Below are positions 12,119 through 20,519 of a stretch of DNA of 64,000 nt, one piece after another. The translations under genes were made by a program, and so were the position numbers. Numbering within the stretch: position 1 is the stretch's first letter; each line of letters begins with the position of its first letter. The notes under the pieces were generated by a model. It had not been told where the DNA came from. It did not search any database and saw only the letters and a list, made by a program, of their open reading frames with translations. Source of the stretch: Microbacterium proteolyticum (GTDB taxonomy: Bacteria; Actinomycetota; Actinomycetes; Actinomycetales; Microbacteriaceae); assembly GCF_030818075.1 (NCBI RefSeq), contig NZ_JAUSZZ010000001.1, positions 2,418,001 to 2,482,000 on the forward strand. The letters run 5' to 3'.

Positions 12119-13699
12119 TCAGCCCGCGGCGACCTCGGCGGTCGCGCGCTCGGCGGCGCGCTCCCCGCTGGGCGTCGAGCGGATCGGGTGACCGGTGGTC
12201 GTCAGGCAGCGGCCCGAGGCGAGGTCCCACTTCCAGTCGTGCAGCGAGCAGGTGAGCACGCCGTTCTCGATCTTGCCGGTCTTGGTGAGGTCGGCGCGCA
12301 GGTGCGGGCAGCGGCGCTGCACGGTCCAGCCGTCGATCTCGGCATCCTCGGTCTGGTCGGACTGCTCGGCGTACCAGTTCTCGACGTACTCGATGCGGTC
12401 GCGCGACAGGCACTTGAGGAAGGTCGTGAGGAACTCGTTGAACTTGCCCGAGCGGCCCACCTCGAACTGCATCGACAGGAAGATCGAGTTCGACCAGTCG
12501 ATCTCGTGGTCGCGGATATTGGTTGACACGAGGTCGGCAGGGATCGTGTACCAGTAGATGCACTCTTCGCCGGCGTACTCGCGCACCTTCGCCTTGGGGA
12601 AGTCGACGACGAGGTCGAGCTCGCCGATGCGGAAGCGCACCGCTCCCCCGACGCCGTTGCGGATGGTGCGGGCGCGACGCAGCAGCGGCTCCCACCACTC
12701 CTTGATCGCCGCGAGCATCTCCGCGGGCGGGAGGATCTCGGCGCGCGAGGCCTCCTCGGCGTGAATCTCGCTCTGACGGCTGTCGCGCTGCTCGGCGAGG
12801 TAGTTCCACTTGTCCCCGAAGACGCGCTCGATCTCGTCGTCGGTGTAGAGCGTCTGCGTCACGGTGACGTCGGACCCCTGCACCTCGACCTGGGTGCCCG
12901 GCAGGAACAGGTAGCCCTTCTGATCGGGGCGCTGCTCCTTCATGTGCGCGAGGAACTCGCGCTGGTCTGTGAAGATCGAGTCGTTCTCGAGGCCCGTGCC
13001 GTTGTAGCGGAACAGCGCGTCGCGCAGGAACATCGGCGGGCCGGCCATCGGGAAGACGTGCTCGGCATCCACCTTGTCGATGTAATACATCGCGCGCTTG
13101 TTCTGCGCGTCGCGCTTGAGCTGCGCGAAGTTCTCCTTGGCATCCTGGGGCAGGTCGTAGACCATGGGCCACCAGATGGCACCCGAGACCTGAGTGAAGT
13201 AGGCGTCGGGCTTGCCGAAGTCGAACAGCTTCTCCAGGTCCAGGGGGTGCGAGTCGTTCTGGTTGAGGATGGATGCCGTGCCGTCGTCGACCGAGAGCGA
13301 CGAGTCGCCGATGGGGCCGTCGGAGGGCGCGCGCAGCGGCGTCACCATGAGCTTGAGGTCGTCGAACTGCAGCGGCACGCCCGCCTCGGTGCGGACGAGG
13401 TTCGTGTAGCCGAGGGCGATCAGGTCTTGCTCGAGGTCGTCGGTGGGGTACTCGGGCAGGAGCACCTTGACGTCTTTCGACACGTAGCGCTCGAGCAGTG
13501 CCGGGTCGAAGTGGTCGCGGTGACGGTGCGAGATGTAGAGGAAGTCCGCCTGACCGAAGCGCTCCCAGTCGAGCGGACGATTGTCGGGGAACGGGAACCA
13601 CGAGCCGAAGAAGCTCGGACCGATCACGGGGTCGCACAGGATGCTGCCGCCCGCCGTCTCGATGAACATGCCCGCGTGGCCGAGGCCGGTGATTCTCAT
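12119..13699 (-). CDS. Metallo-beta-lactamase fold protein with C-terminal Rieske [2Fe-2S] domain
   Basis: A 526-residue protein. The N-terminal half is an MBL-fold hydrolase-like domain with HRHRDH at residues 58-63. Near the C-terminus is a complete Rieske site: Cys464-Pro-His466, 17 residues, then Cys484-Ser-Leu-His487. The Rieske plus MBL combination recalls CMP-N-acetylneuraminate hydroxylase, where the Rieske domain is N-terminal; here the order is reversed. It is presumably a cytoplasmic redox enzyme needing an electron donor, but no ferredoxin or reductase gene is adjacent. Substrate unknown. The ATG at 13699 starts directly on the conserved MRITGLGHAG. Confidence 0.85.
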   Translation of the reverse strand: MRITGLGHAGMFIETAGGSILCDPVIGPSFFGSWFPFPDNRPLDWERFGQADFLYISHRHRDHFDPALLERYVSKDVKVLLPEYPTDDLEQDLIALGYTNLVRTEAGVPLQFDDLKLMVTPLRAPSDGPIGDSSLSVDDGTASILNQNDSHPLDLEKLFDFGKPDAYFTQVSGAIWWPMVYDLPQDAKENFAQLKRDAQNKRAMYYIDKVDAEHVFPMAGPPMFLRDALFRYNGTGLENDSIFTDQREFLAHMKEQRPDQKGYLFLPGTQVEVQGSDVTVTQTLYTDDEIERVFGDKWNYLAEQRDSRQSEIHAEEASRAEILPPAEMLAAIKEWWEPLLRRARTIRNGVGGAVRFRIGELDLVVDFPKAKVREYAGEECIYWYTIPADLVSTNIRDHEIDWSNSIFLSMQFEVGRSGKFNEFLTTFLKCLSRDRIEYVENWYAEQSDQTEDAEIDGWTVQRRCPHLRADLTKTGKIENGVLTCSLHDWKWDLASGRCLTTTGHPIRSTPSGERAAERATAEVAAG

Positions 13700-13791
13700 G
13701 TCGCTCCTGTGTCGTGGACGGAACCTGACGAGTCTACGCGGGGGTGCCTGGGTGGGCGGTGGGCGCGGCGACGGAATCGTACGATGGCGAG

Positions 13792-14787
13792 ATGCTCGGC
13801 GCCCTCGTCATCCTCGCGGTGGCGACCGTGTTGCTGGTCGCGGCGATCGTCGCGCGGGTGCGCTCGCCGCGTCTGCCGCATTCGCTGGTGGTGGAGTACG
13901 CGCCGCGCCCGGGAGCCACCGTCGTCGACGACGCCATCCTCGCGGGGCAGGAGCGTCGCGCGGTCGCGGCCGGTCTCGTCGACCTCGTCGTGCGCGGTCG
14001 CGTCCACCTGCTGACCGAGAACGGCGTCTCACGCAAGAGCATGGCGGTGCAGGTCATCGCCCCCGAGACTCTGACCGACGGCGAACGTCGTCTGCTCGAG
14101 GTGGTGTGCGGCCCGGAGACACCCAGCGGGTACTCGCGGCGCCTGTCTCGCGACCGACGCCGGATCGCGCGGGGCGTACGCGCCTTCGTCGCCAAGGACG
14201 GGCGCCGCTTGCAGCGCGAGGGCCTTCTGGCCGGATGGCGTCCCGGTCGGTCGGTGATCCGATGGAGCAGCGCGCTCCTCGTCCTCGGGATCGGGTTCTT
14301 CCTGTCGACGGCACCCGCACCCTCCGCCTTCGGGGTCGGTGTCGCAGCGCTGGCCCTGGCGCTCGTCGCGCTCGCCGTCGTTCCGCGGGGTCTCGCGCGC
14401 CGCTTCACACCGGCGGCGACGCCCCGGCGAGAGCACCTTGACGGCATCCGCCAGTATCTGACGCTCGCCGAGGCCGATCGCCTACGGGTCTTGCAGTCGC
14501 CCTCGGGGTCACGCCAACAGGTGGGTGACGCCGTGGAACGGTTCGCCCTGAACGAGCGCCTGCTCCCCTACGCGGTCATATTCGGCCTCGCCCAGGACTG
14601 GCTCGCCACCCTGGAGATCGGCTACGACGAGCTGGGTCGCACGTCTCCGCACACGCTGGCCGAGGTTGGTGACGGGTTTCTTCAGGTGATGGATGTCGAG
14701 GCGACGGTGAAGGGCGTGGTGAACATCGTGTTCGCGACGGACCATGCTCTGGATGCCGCGGGGGCGGTGCTCGACGGGTTGTTGTGA
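13792..14787 (+). CDS. DUF2207-like membrane protein lacking the usual N-terminal ectodomain
   Basis: A 331-residue protein with an N-terminal transmembrane helix (LGALVILAVATVLLVAAIVA), a DUF2207-type cytoplasmic region (LVDLVVRGRVHLLTENGV, RLLEVVCG), a second membrane segment pair near the middle (SALLVLGIGFFLSTA and the following hydrophobic run) and a C-terminal part with YLTLAEADRLRVLQSP and ERFALNERLLPYAVIFGLAQ, which are conserved in DUF2207. The large extracellular domain that usually precedes the first helix is missing. The ATG at 13792 fits the helix start; an upstream in-frame start at 13744 adds unconserved residues. Function unknown. Confidence 0.75.
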   Translation: MLGALVILAVATVLLVAAIVARVRSPRLPHSLVVEYAPRPGATVVDDAILAGQERRAVAAGLVDLVVRGRVHLLTENGVSRKSMAVQVIAPETLTDGERRLLEVVCGPETPSGYSRRLSRDRRRIARGVRAFVAKDGRRLQREGLLAGWRPGRSVIRWSSALLVLGIGFFLSTAPAPSAFGVGVAALALALVALAVVPRGLARRFTPAATPRREHLDGIRQYLTLAEADRLRVLQSPSGSRQQVGDAVERFALNERLLPYAVIFGLAQDWLATLEIGYDELGRTSPHTLAEVGDGFLQVMDVEATVKGVVNIVFATDHALDAAGAVLDGLL

Positions 14788-14969
14788 CGACGTGGGGCCG
14801 CTGATGAGAGCGGGCATGTCCCGGGTGTGATGCTCGAGGGTCGGTTCCGACGACGCGGCCCTCGCGAGGAGAGCGCTTATGCCGCGGCCGAGGCGAGCAT
14901 CTCACTTCGCCGGTGCGGGGTCGGTACCGCCGGGCGGAGTTCGGGCGACGAGTGGCGCCCGCTCGGACG

Positions 14970-17918
14970 TCACGGCCCGAGCAGCCCGCGAATGTCTTCC
15001 GCGTCGAGCGCAGCGGCGAAGGCCTCGCCGTCGTCGATGACCGCGTCGAAGAGCTCCGCCTTGCGGCGCTGCAGCGCGAGCACCTTCTCTTCGATCGTTC
15101 CGGCGGCGATGAGCCGGTAGACGAACACGCTCTTGTCCTGGCCGATGCGGTGGGCGCGGTCGACGGCCTGGGCCTCGGCGGCCGGGTTCCACCACGGGTC
15201 GAGCACGAACACATAGTCGGCCTCGGTAAGGGTGAGACCGAAGCCGCCGGCCTTCAGGCTGATGAGGAACACCGGGGCGTCACCTTCTCGGAACCCCGCC
15301 ACCACGTCGCCGCGGCGCGCGGTGCTGCCGTCGAGGTGCGCGTAGGCGAGGCCTGCGGCATCCAGTCTCTCCGCCGCCATGTCGAGGAACGACGTGAACT
15401 GGCTGAACACCAGCGCGCGGTGCCCCTCGGCGGCGACTTCGATCAGACGCTCGAGCAGCGTGTCGAGCTTGGCCGATCCGAGGTGCGCGTCGCGCTCGTC
15501 GACGAGTCCGGGCGCGAGCGCGAGCATGCGCAGGAGCGTCAGGGAACGGAAGACGATGAAGCGCTGCCGGTCCAGGTCGTCGAGCAGGCCCAGAACCTTC
15601 TGCCGCTCCCGCTGCAGGACCCGGTCGTACACCTCCTGGTGCGCGGGACCGAGGGGGACGGCGATCTCCTGCTCCTGCTTGGGCGGGAGATCGGATGCCA
15701 CGACGTCTTTCGTGCGGCGCAGCAGGAACGGCCGCACCCGCCGTCGCAGACGCTCGAGCATCTTGTGGCGGTGCGCGCTCGCCGCGGCGGCTGAGAGCTC
15801 GGTGGGGGCGTCGGTGGGCAGCTGCTCGATGGCGCGGGTGTAGTCCTCGCGGAACTGCCGGATCGAGGGGAAGAGCCCCGGCGCCGTCAGCGCGAGCAGC
15901 GCCCACAGGTCGTCGAGGCCGTTCTCGATCGGGGTGCCGGTCGCGGCGAACACGGCGTCGGTCTTCAGCGCCGCGACGGCGCGGTGGATGCGCGTCGCGG
16001 GGTTCTTCACGAACTGCGCCTCGTCGAGCACGACGCCCGACCAGTGCGGGGCCGCGAACTCGTCTGCATCCGTTCGCACGACACCGTACGACGCGACGAC
16101 CACGTCGTCATCGCCCGCCGTCTCGGCGATCGTGCGGTCTCGGCGTACCGCTGTCGCCTCGACGACGGCGACGCGCAGGTCGGGCGCGAAGCGCGCCGCT
16201 TCGTCGCGCCACGTCGGCAGCACCGAGGTGGGGGCGACCACCAGCCACGGGCGCACGTCGCCCCGCGCGCGGGCGTGCGCGATCAGCGCGAGAAGCTGCA
16301 GCGTCTTCCCCAGACCCATGTCGTCGGCGAGGATACCGCCCAGGCGGTGCGCGTGGAGCAGCGCGAGCCACGACAGCCCCTCGCGCTGGTAGGGCCGCAG
16401 CTCGGCGCGGAACCCGGGCGGCGTCGGCACCGCAGGAACGTCCGCGACGTCGCGCAGCGCCCGGGCGAGCCCGCGCCACTCGACCGCCGCGTCGGACTGG
16501 TCGGCGAGGTCTTCGAACTCGGCCCACAGCGCCAGATGCGTGCGGGGCAGGCGCGGGCCGGTCTCCCACTCGTCGAGCGCCGCGGCCTCCTCGAGCAGGT
16601 CGCGCAGTCGTTGCAGGGCCGGGTGCGCGAGCGAGAACCACGCCCCGTCCGAGAGCTTGATTCGCGTGCGCCCCCGCGAGAGGGCGCTGAAAAGCACGCC
16701 GAACGGGATGAGGCGCCCGTCGATGGTCACCACGATGCCGAGGTCGAGCCAGTCGCGATCGAGCGACTCGACGGCGGTGATGCGCAGCGTCGGGTCGCCG
16801 CGCAACTCTCGGAACGACGGCCGCGTCCCCCGCGTGCGCACGCGCACCTCGTCGAGCACGTCGACGGCGGGCAGCACGCGGGTGCTGAACGCCGCGGCAT
16901 CCGCCTCGCGCAGGGTCGCCCGTTCGGAGAGGGGGAGATCGGATGCCATCATCCACGCGGCCTCGAACCGCTCGCCGATCTGGGCCTCGGCGCGTGGGTC
17001 GCGCTCGGGGCCGTCGCCGGCGTCGTATGCGGCGCGGTATCCGCCCGGGTACGCCCACTCGAGCGCGTAAGCGACGGCGTCGTCGTCGAGGTACGACACG
17101 TCGACCTCCAGCGTCGGTCGCGCCGGGGGCGGCGGTGGGACTCCCGCCCCGACCGACAGCGGGGCACGGCGCGCCAACCGGGGGTAGACGTCGGCGATGA
17201 ACTCCGCGGCATCCGTCGCCGAGACGTCGACAGCCCCGCGACCGAGGAGCGCGGGCAGCGGTGCCGGGAGCTCGACGGCGGCGAGCAGGAGCGGCACCGG
17301 ATCGCGGTCGAGTTCGTACGCGAACAGCCCCGACGAGCCGATCGCGCGGGCGTGCGCGGCATCCACCCGGCTCCCGTCGACCGCGAGGTCGGCTGAAACG
17401 CGGAGAGCTCCCCCGCCGACGGCGTCGAGGGCGACCCTCGCGACCGCGTCGCCCCCGAGGCGCACGCGCTGCTGCGGATGCATCGACACGATCGGGATGC
17501 CGAGCCCCGCCGCCGCGCCCAGGTGCGGCCACAGCAGGGGCGAATCCACGGTGTCGAGAGCGACCGTGTCGCCGGACGCGGCGAAGGGCCCGGTCGTTCG
17601 CATCGCCTGCGCCAGCGCGTGCAGCTCGGCGAACCAGCGCACGTGCGCCGGGTCGAAGCGGCCGGTCGATCGTCGTACCGCGTCCCACGTGGCATCCGCC
17701 TTGATCCAGGCCTCGCGGGCGCCGCGCATGAGGGGGCGCGCGACGAGCTGGAGGTCGTCTTGCCGCTGGGCGAGCAGCCGTGGGGTCACCGGCACGACGG
17801 CGCGGGCCTCCCACCGGGCCGGGTCGTACGCCTCGCGCTGGCGCAGCTCGACGCCGAGGGCGAGCGGCTCGAAAGCGGCCGGCGCCCTCGGCGGCAGAAG
17901 ATCGCGCCACGAAGTCAC
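14970..17918 (-). CDS. SNF2/RapA-family DEAD/DEAH-box helicase
   Basis: An ATP-dependent DNA translocase of 982 residues. The first ~480 residues form an accessory region with no obvious enzymatic motif. The SNF2 core follows: ADDMGLGKTLQ (Walker A, about residue 538), DEAQ box in VVLDEAQFVKNP (about residue 632), ATGTPIENGLDDLW, and the C-terminal lobe with FSQFTSFLDM, LKAGGFGLTLTEADYVFVLD and AHRIGQ (about residue 924). The start is a GTG at 17918, the only in-frame start close to the conserved beginning. No methylase or nuclease neighbours suggest a defence role; chromatin or transcription housekeeping is more likely. Confidence 0.9.
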   Translation of the reverse strand: MTSWRDLLPPRAPAAFEPLALGVELRQREAYDPARWEARAVVPVTPRLLAQRQDDLQLVARPLMRGAREAWIKADATWDAVRRSTGRFDPAHVRWFAELHALAQAMRTTGPFAASGDTVALDTVDSPLLWPHLGAAAGLGIPIVSMHPQQRVRLGGDAVARVALDAVGGGALRVSADLAVDGSRVDAAHARAIGSSGLFAYELDRDPVPLLLAAVELPAPLPALLGRGAVDVSATDAAEFIADVYPRLARRAPLSVGAGVPPPPPARPTLEVDVSYLDDDAVAYALEWAYPGGYRAAYDAGDGPERDPRAEAQIGERFEAAWMMASDLPLSERATLREADAAAFSTRVLPAVDVLDEVRVRTRGTRPSFRELRGDPTLRITAVESLDRDWLDLGIVVTIDGRLIPFGVLFSALSRGRTRIKLSDGAWFSLAHPALQRLRDLLEEAAALDEWETGPRLPRTHLALWAEFEDLADQSDAAVEWRGLARALRDVADVPAVPTPPGFRAELRPYQREGLSWLALLHAHRLGGILADDMGLGKTLQLLALIAHARARGDVRPWLVVAPTSVLPTWRDEAARFAPDLRVAVVEATAVRRDRTIAETAGDDDVVVASYGVVRTDADEFAAPHWSGVVLDEAQFVKNPATRIHRAVAALKTDAVFAATGTPIENGLDDLWALLALTAPGLFPSIRQFREDYTRAIEQLPTDAPTELSAAAASAHRHKMLERLRRRVRPFLLRRTKDVVASDLPPKQEQEIAVPLGPAHQEVYDRVLQRERQKVLGLLDDLDRQRFIVFRSLTLLRMLALAPGLVDERDAHLGSAKLDTLLERLIEVAAEGHRALVFSQFTSFLDMAAERLDAAGLAYAHLDGSTARRGDVVAGFREGDAPVFLISLKAGGFGLTLTEADYVFVLDPWWNPAAEAQAVDRAHRIGQDKSVFVYRLIAAGTIEEKVLALQRRKAELFDAVIDDGEAFAAALDAEDIRGLLGP

Positions 17919-18044
17919 GACACCATCCTGCCCGGGGCCTCCGACATCGGCCGGCGGCCCCGCTCGCCGGGGGGTGACGTCGTGTTGCGGGCCGGGCGGG
18001 AGCCTTGCCCGCCGTGCACGCTGAGGAGCCCGGGCATCGCCCAT

Positions 18045-18904
18045 GCATAAACACGATCGGTGCGCGGAAACATGCTGTCGTCGTGTTTGCGCGCACGGAT
18101 TGCGTTTATGCGTGCGCTCTTGCGGGCGGGCGGGCGGGCGGGCGGCGGCGGCGGGGCCGGGGTGTCTTCCGTCACGACGCCGCCGGGTTCGCCGGGGCGG
18201 CCGGGCCGCGGCTTCCCCCGTGCATAAACACGATTAGTGCGCGGAAACATGCTGTCGTCGTGTTTGTGCGCACGGATTGTGTTTATGCGTGCGCAATCGG
18301 GGGCGGGCGGTGGCGGCGCCGGCGGGGTGTCTTCCGTCACGACGCCGCCGGGTGCGCCGGGGCGGCTGGGCGGCGGCATGCCCCATGCATAAACACGATC
18401 GGTGCGCGGAAACATGCTCTCGTCGTGTTTCTGCGCACGGATTGTGTTTATGCGTGCGCAATCGGGGGCGGGCGGCGGGGGCGCCGGCGGGGTGTCTTCC
18501 GTCACGACGTCACCGGGTGCGCCGGGGCGGCTGGGCGGCGGCATGCCCCGTGCATAAACAGGATCGGTGCGCGGAAACATGCTGTCGTCGTGTTTCTGCG
18601 CACGGGTTGTGTTTATGCGTGCCCGGTCAGAGGCGGGCGGCTGCGTCGGCGGCGGCATCCCCCGTGCATAAACAGGATCGGTGCGCGGAAACATGTTGTC
18701 GTCGTGTTTCTGCTCACGGATTGTGTTTATGCGTGCCCGATTGAGGGCGGGCGGCTGCGGCGGCGGCGCGGGCAGGCGTCGTCCGTCACGACGTCACCGG
18801 GTGCGCCGCGGCGGCCGGGCGGCGGCATCCCCCACGCATAAACACGATCCATGCGCAGAAACATGCTGTTGTCGTGTTTCTGCGCACGGATTGTGTTTGC
18901 ATGC
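18045..18904. repeat. Array of six 67-bp imperfect palindromes
   Basis: Six copies at 18045-18111, 18222-18288, 18387-18453, 18552-18618, 18666-18732 and 18836-18904. Each has a left arm starting GCATAAACA, a middle containing GGAAACATG and TCGTGTTT, and a right arm ending GTTTATGC. The two ~29-base arms are near-perfect inverted copies. Copies are separated by GC-rich spacers that also repeat (conserved core GTCTTCCGTCACGACG followed by CCGGGTGCGCC), giving starts 177, 165, 165, 114 and 170 bases apart. The sixth right arm has a small insertion. No cas genes, no transposase, no terminal target duplications recognised. Confidence 0.92.
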
Positions 18905-19001
18905 CGACGTCGCAGCCCGCGCCGGCGCCCCCCGCGCCCAAACGCCGCGACGCGGCCACCGGCGCAAGGCCGGGACCGCGTCGCAGCGAAGGGGTCAGCG
19001 C

Positions 19002-19412
19002 TCAGGACGAGCGCGCGATCCGGGCCAGCACGCCGTGCACGAACGAGCCGGAGTCGTCGGTCGAGAACTCCTTCGCCAGCTCGACGGCCTCGTCGATCGC
19101 GACAGCGGTGGGAACCTCGTCGTTGTAGAGGATCTCCCACGTGCCGATGCGCAACAGGGCGCGATCGACGGCGGGCATGCGCTGCAGCGACCAGTCCTTC
19201 GCGAACGTCGTGATCTGTTCGTCGATCGCGTCGCGGTTGTCGATCACACCGTCGACGATGTCGCGGGCGTACAGCCACGAGGCCTGACGGTCGGGCTCCG
19301 ACGCCGCACGCTTTGCCTCGGTGGCGAGCATGACCGGCAGCTCCTCGCCACGGACGTCGGCCTGGAAGAGGATGTCGAGGGCGCGCTTGCGCGCCTTGGT
19401 ACGGGCGCTCAA
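19002..19412 (-). CDS. nusB: Transcription antitermination factor NusB
   Basis: All-helical RNA-binding antitermination protein (136 residues) that, with NusE/S10, binds boxA RNA to support rRNA transcription. MSARTKARKRALDILFQADV at the N-terminus, and the C-terminal RIGTWEILYNDEVPTAVAID plus VELAKEFSTDDSGSFVHGVL, are family hallmarks. It begins 2 bases after the efp stop, so it is co-transcribed with efp. Confidence 0.96.
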   Translation of the reverse strand: MSARTKARKRALDILFQADVRGEELPVMLATEAKRAASEPDRQASWLYARDIVDGVIDNRDAIDEQITTFAKDWSLQRMPAVDRALLRIGTWEILYNDEVPTAVAIDEAVELAKEFSTDDSGSFVHGVLARIARSS

Positions 19413-19414
19413 CG

Positions 19415-19975
19415 TCAGCTGATGCGGCCGAGGTACTCGCCGGTGCGAGTGTCGACCTTGATCTTCGTGCCGGTCTCGAGGAACAGGGGAACCTGCATCT
19501 CGTAGCCGGTCTCGACGGTGGCGGGCTTGGTGCCGGCCGACGAGCGGTCGCCCTGCAGGCCCGGCTCGGTGTAGGTGACCTCGAGTATCACCGACGGCGG
19601 CAGCTCGATGTACAGCGGGTTGCCGTTGTTGAGCGCGATCTGCACCTGCTGGTTCTCGAGCAGGAAGTTCGCGGCGTCGCCGACGGTGGCCGCGCCCACG
19701 GTGATCTGGTCGTAGTCGGCGACGTCCATGAAGACGAAGCCCTCGCCGTCGTTGTAGAGGTAGGTGAAGTCGCGGCGGTCGACGTTCTCGATGTCGACCT
19801 TGGCGCCGGCGTTGAACGTGCGGTCGACGACCTTGCCGCTCATGACGTTCTTGAGCTTGGTGCGCACGAACGCGCCGCCCTTGCCGGGCTTGACGTGCTG
19901 GAACTCCACGACGCTCCAGAGCTGACCGTCGATGTTCAGGACGACGCCGTTCTTGATGTCTGCGGTGGATGCCAT
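19415..19975 (-). CDS. efp: Elongation factor P
   Basis: Ribosomal factor (186 residues) that relieves stalling at polyproline. Three OB-like domains are intact. The tip loop [17 protein letters not shown] carries the lysine (residue 32) equivalent to the residue modified in other bacteria, and the C-terminal signature [21 protein letters not shown] is present. It lies 72 bases downstream of aroQ and directly upstream of nusB, the standard actinobacterial order. Confidence 0.97.
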   Translation of the reverse strand: MASTADIKNGVVLNIDGQLWSVVEFQHVKPGKGGAFVRTKLKNVMSGKVVDRTFNAGAKVDIENVDRRDFTYLYNDGEGFVFMDVADYDQITVGAATVGDAANFLLENQQVQIALNNGNPLYIELPPSVILEVTYTEPGLQGDRSSAGTKPATVETGYEMQVPLFLETGTKIKVDTRTGEYLGRIS

Positions 19976-20047
19976 GAGTGCCGATATTCCGTTTCGTGAG
20001 TCGAAGTGGGCGAGAGCCCGACGTCAGAGTCTACGTGATCCGCGTCG

Positions 20048-20506
20048 TCAGCCGTCGGCGCGGCCCGCGAGCACCTCGACCAGGAGGTCGACGGCGCGGC
20101 CGTAGCCCGGGACGCCTTCGCCGATCACGTGCACGACGGCGACGTCCTCGATGTACGAGAAGTGCCGGAACGCCTCGCGCTCCTTGATGTTCGAGATGTG
20201 CACCTCGGCGACGGGAAGGTCGACGGATGCCAGGGCGTCGCGCAACGCGACCGAGGTGTGCGTGAGTCCCCCGGCGTTGATCACGATGCCCGCGCAGTCC
20301 AGGCGCGCGGCGTGGATCGCGTCGATCAGCACGCCCTCGTGATTGCTCTGCAGCGCGCGCACCTCGAACCCGTGCGCGGCGGCTGCCTCGGTGCTCACCC
20401 GCTCGACGTCGGCGAGGGTGTCGGAGCCGTAGATCTCGGGCTGGCGGGTGCCGAGCAGGTTGAGGTTCGGACCGTTGACGAGCAGCAGGCGGCGGGGCGT
20501 GGTCAT
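20048..20506 (-). CDS. aroQ: 3-Dehydroquinate dehydratase, type II
   Basis: Dodecameric type II dehydroquinase (152 residues) converting 3-dehydroquinate to 3-dehydroshikimate. The active site is visible: LLLVNGPNLNLLGTRQPEIYG (catalytic Tyr of the flexible loop), QSNHEGVLIDAIH, INAGGLTHTSVALRDA and VHISNIKEREAFRH (catalytic His/Arg). The ATG at 20506 is preferred to an in-frame GTG at 20515. The enzyme would serve both shikimate biosynthesis and the adjacent catabolic island, since its reaction is reversible and common to both. It ends the aro block here, separated from aroB by about 5.9 kb. Confidence 0.96.
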   Translation of the reverse strand: MTTPRRLLLVNGPNLNLLGTRQPEIYGSDTLADVERVSTEAAAAHGFEVRALQSNHEGVLIDAIHAARLDCAGIVINAGGLTHTSVALRDALASVDLPVAEVHISNIKEREAFRHFSYIEDVAVVHVIGEGVPGYGRAVDLLVEVLAGRADG

Positions 20507-20519
20507 TCCCGGCACGTTA

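Noticed and set aside
17915..18841. Open frames with repeated peptides in the palindrome array
   Set aside because: The repetitive peptides (for example INTIRAQKH on one strand) come from the palindrome repeats, not from a conserved protein.
18045..18904. CRISPR array
   Set aside because: Repeats are palindromic over 67 bp, the spacers are themselves repeated rather than unique, spacing is 114-177 bases, and there are no cas genes.
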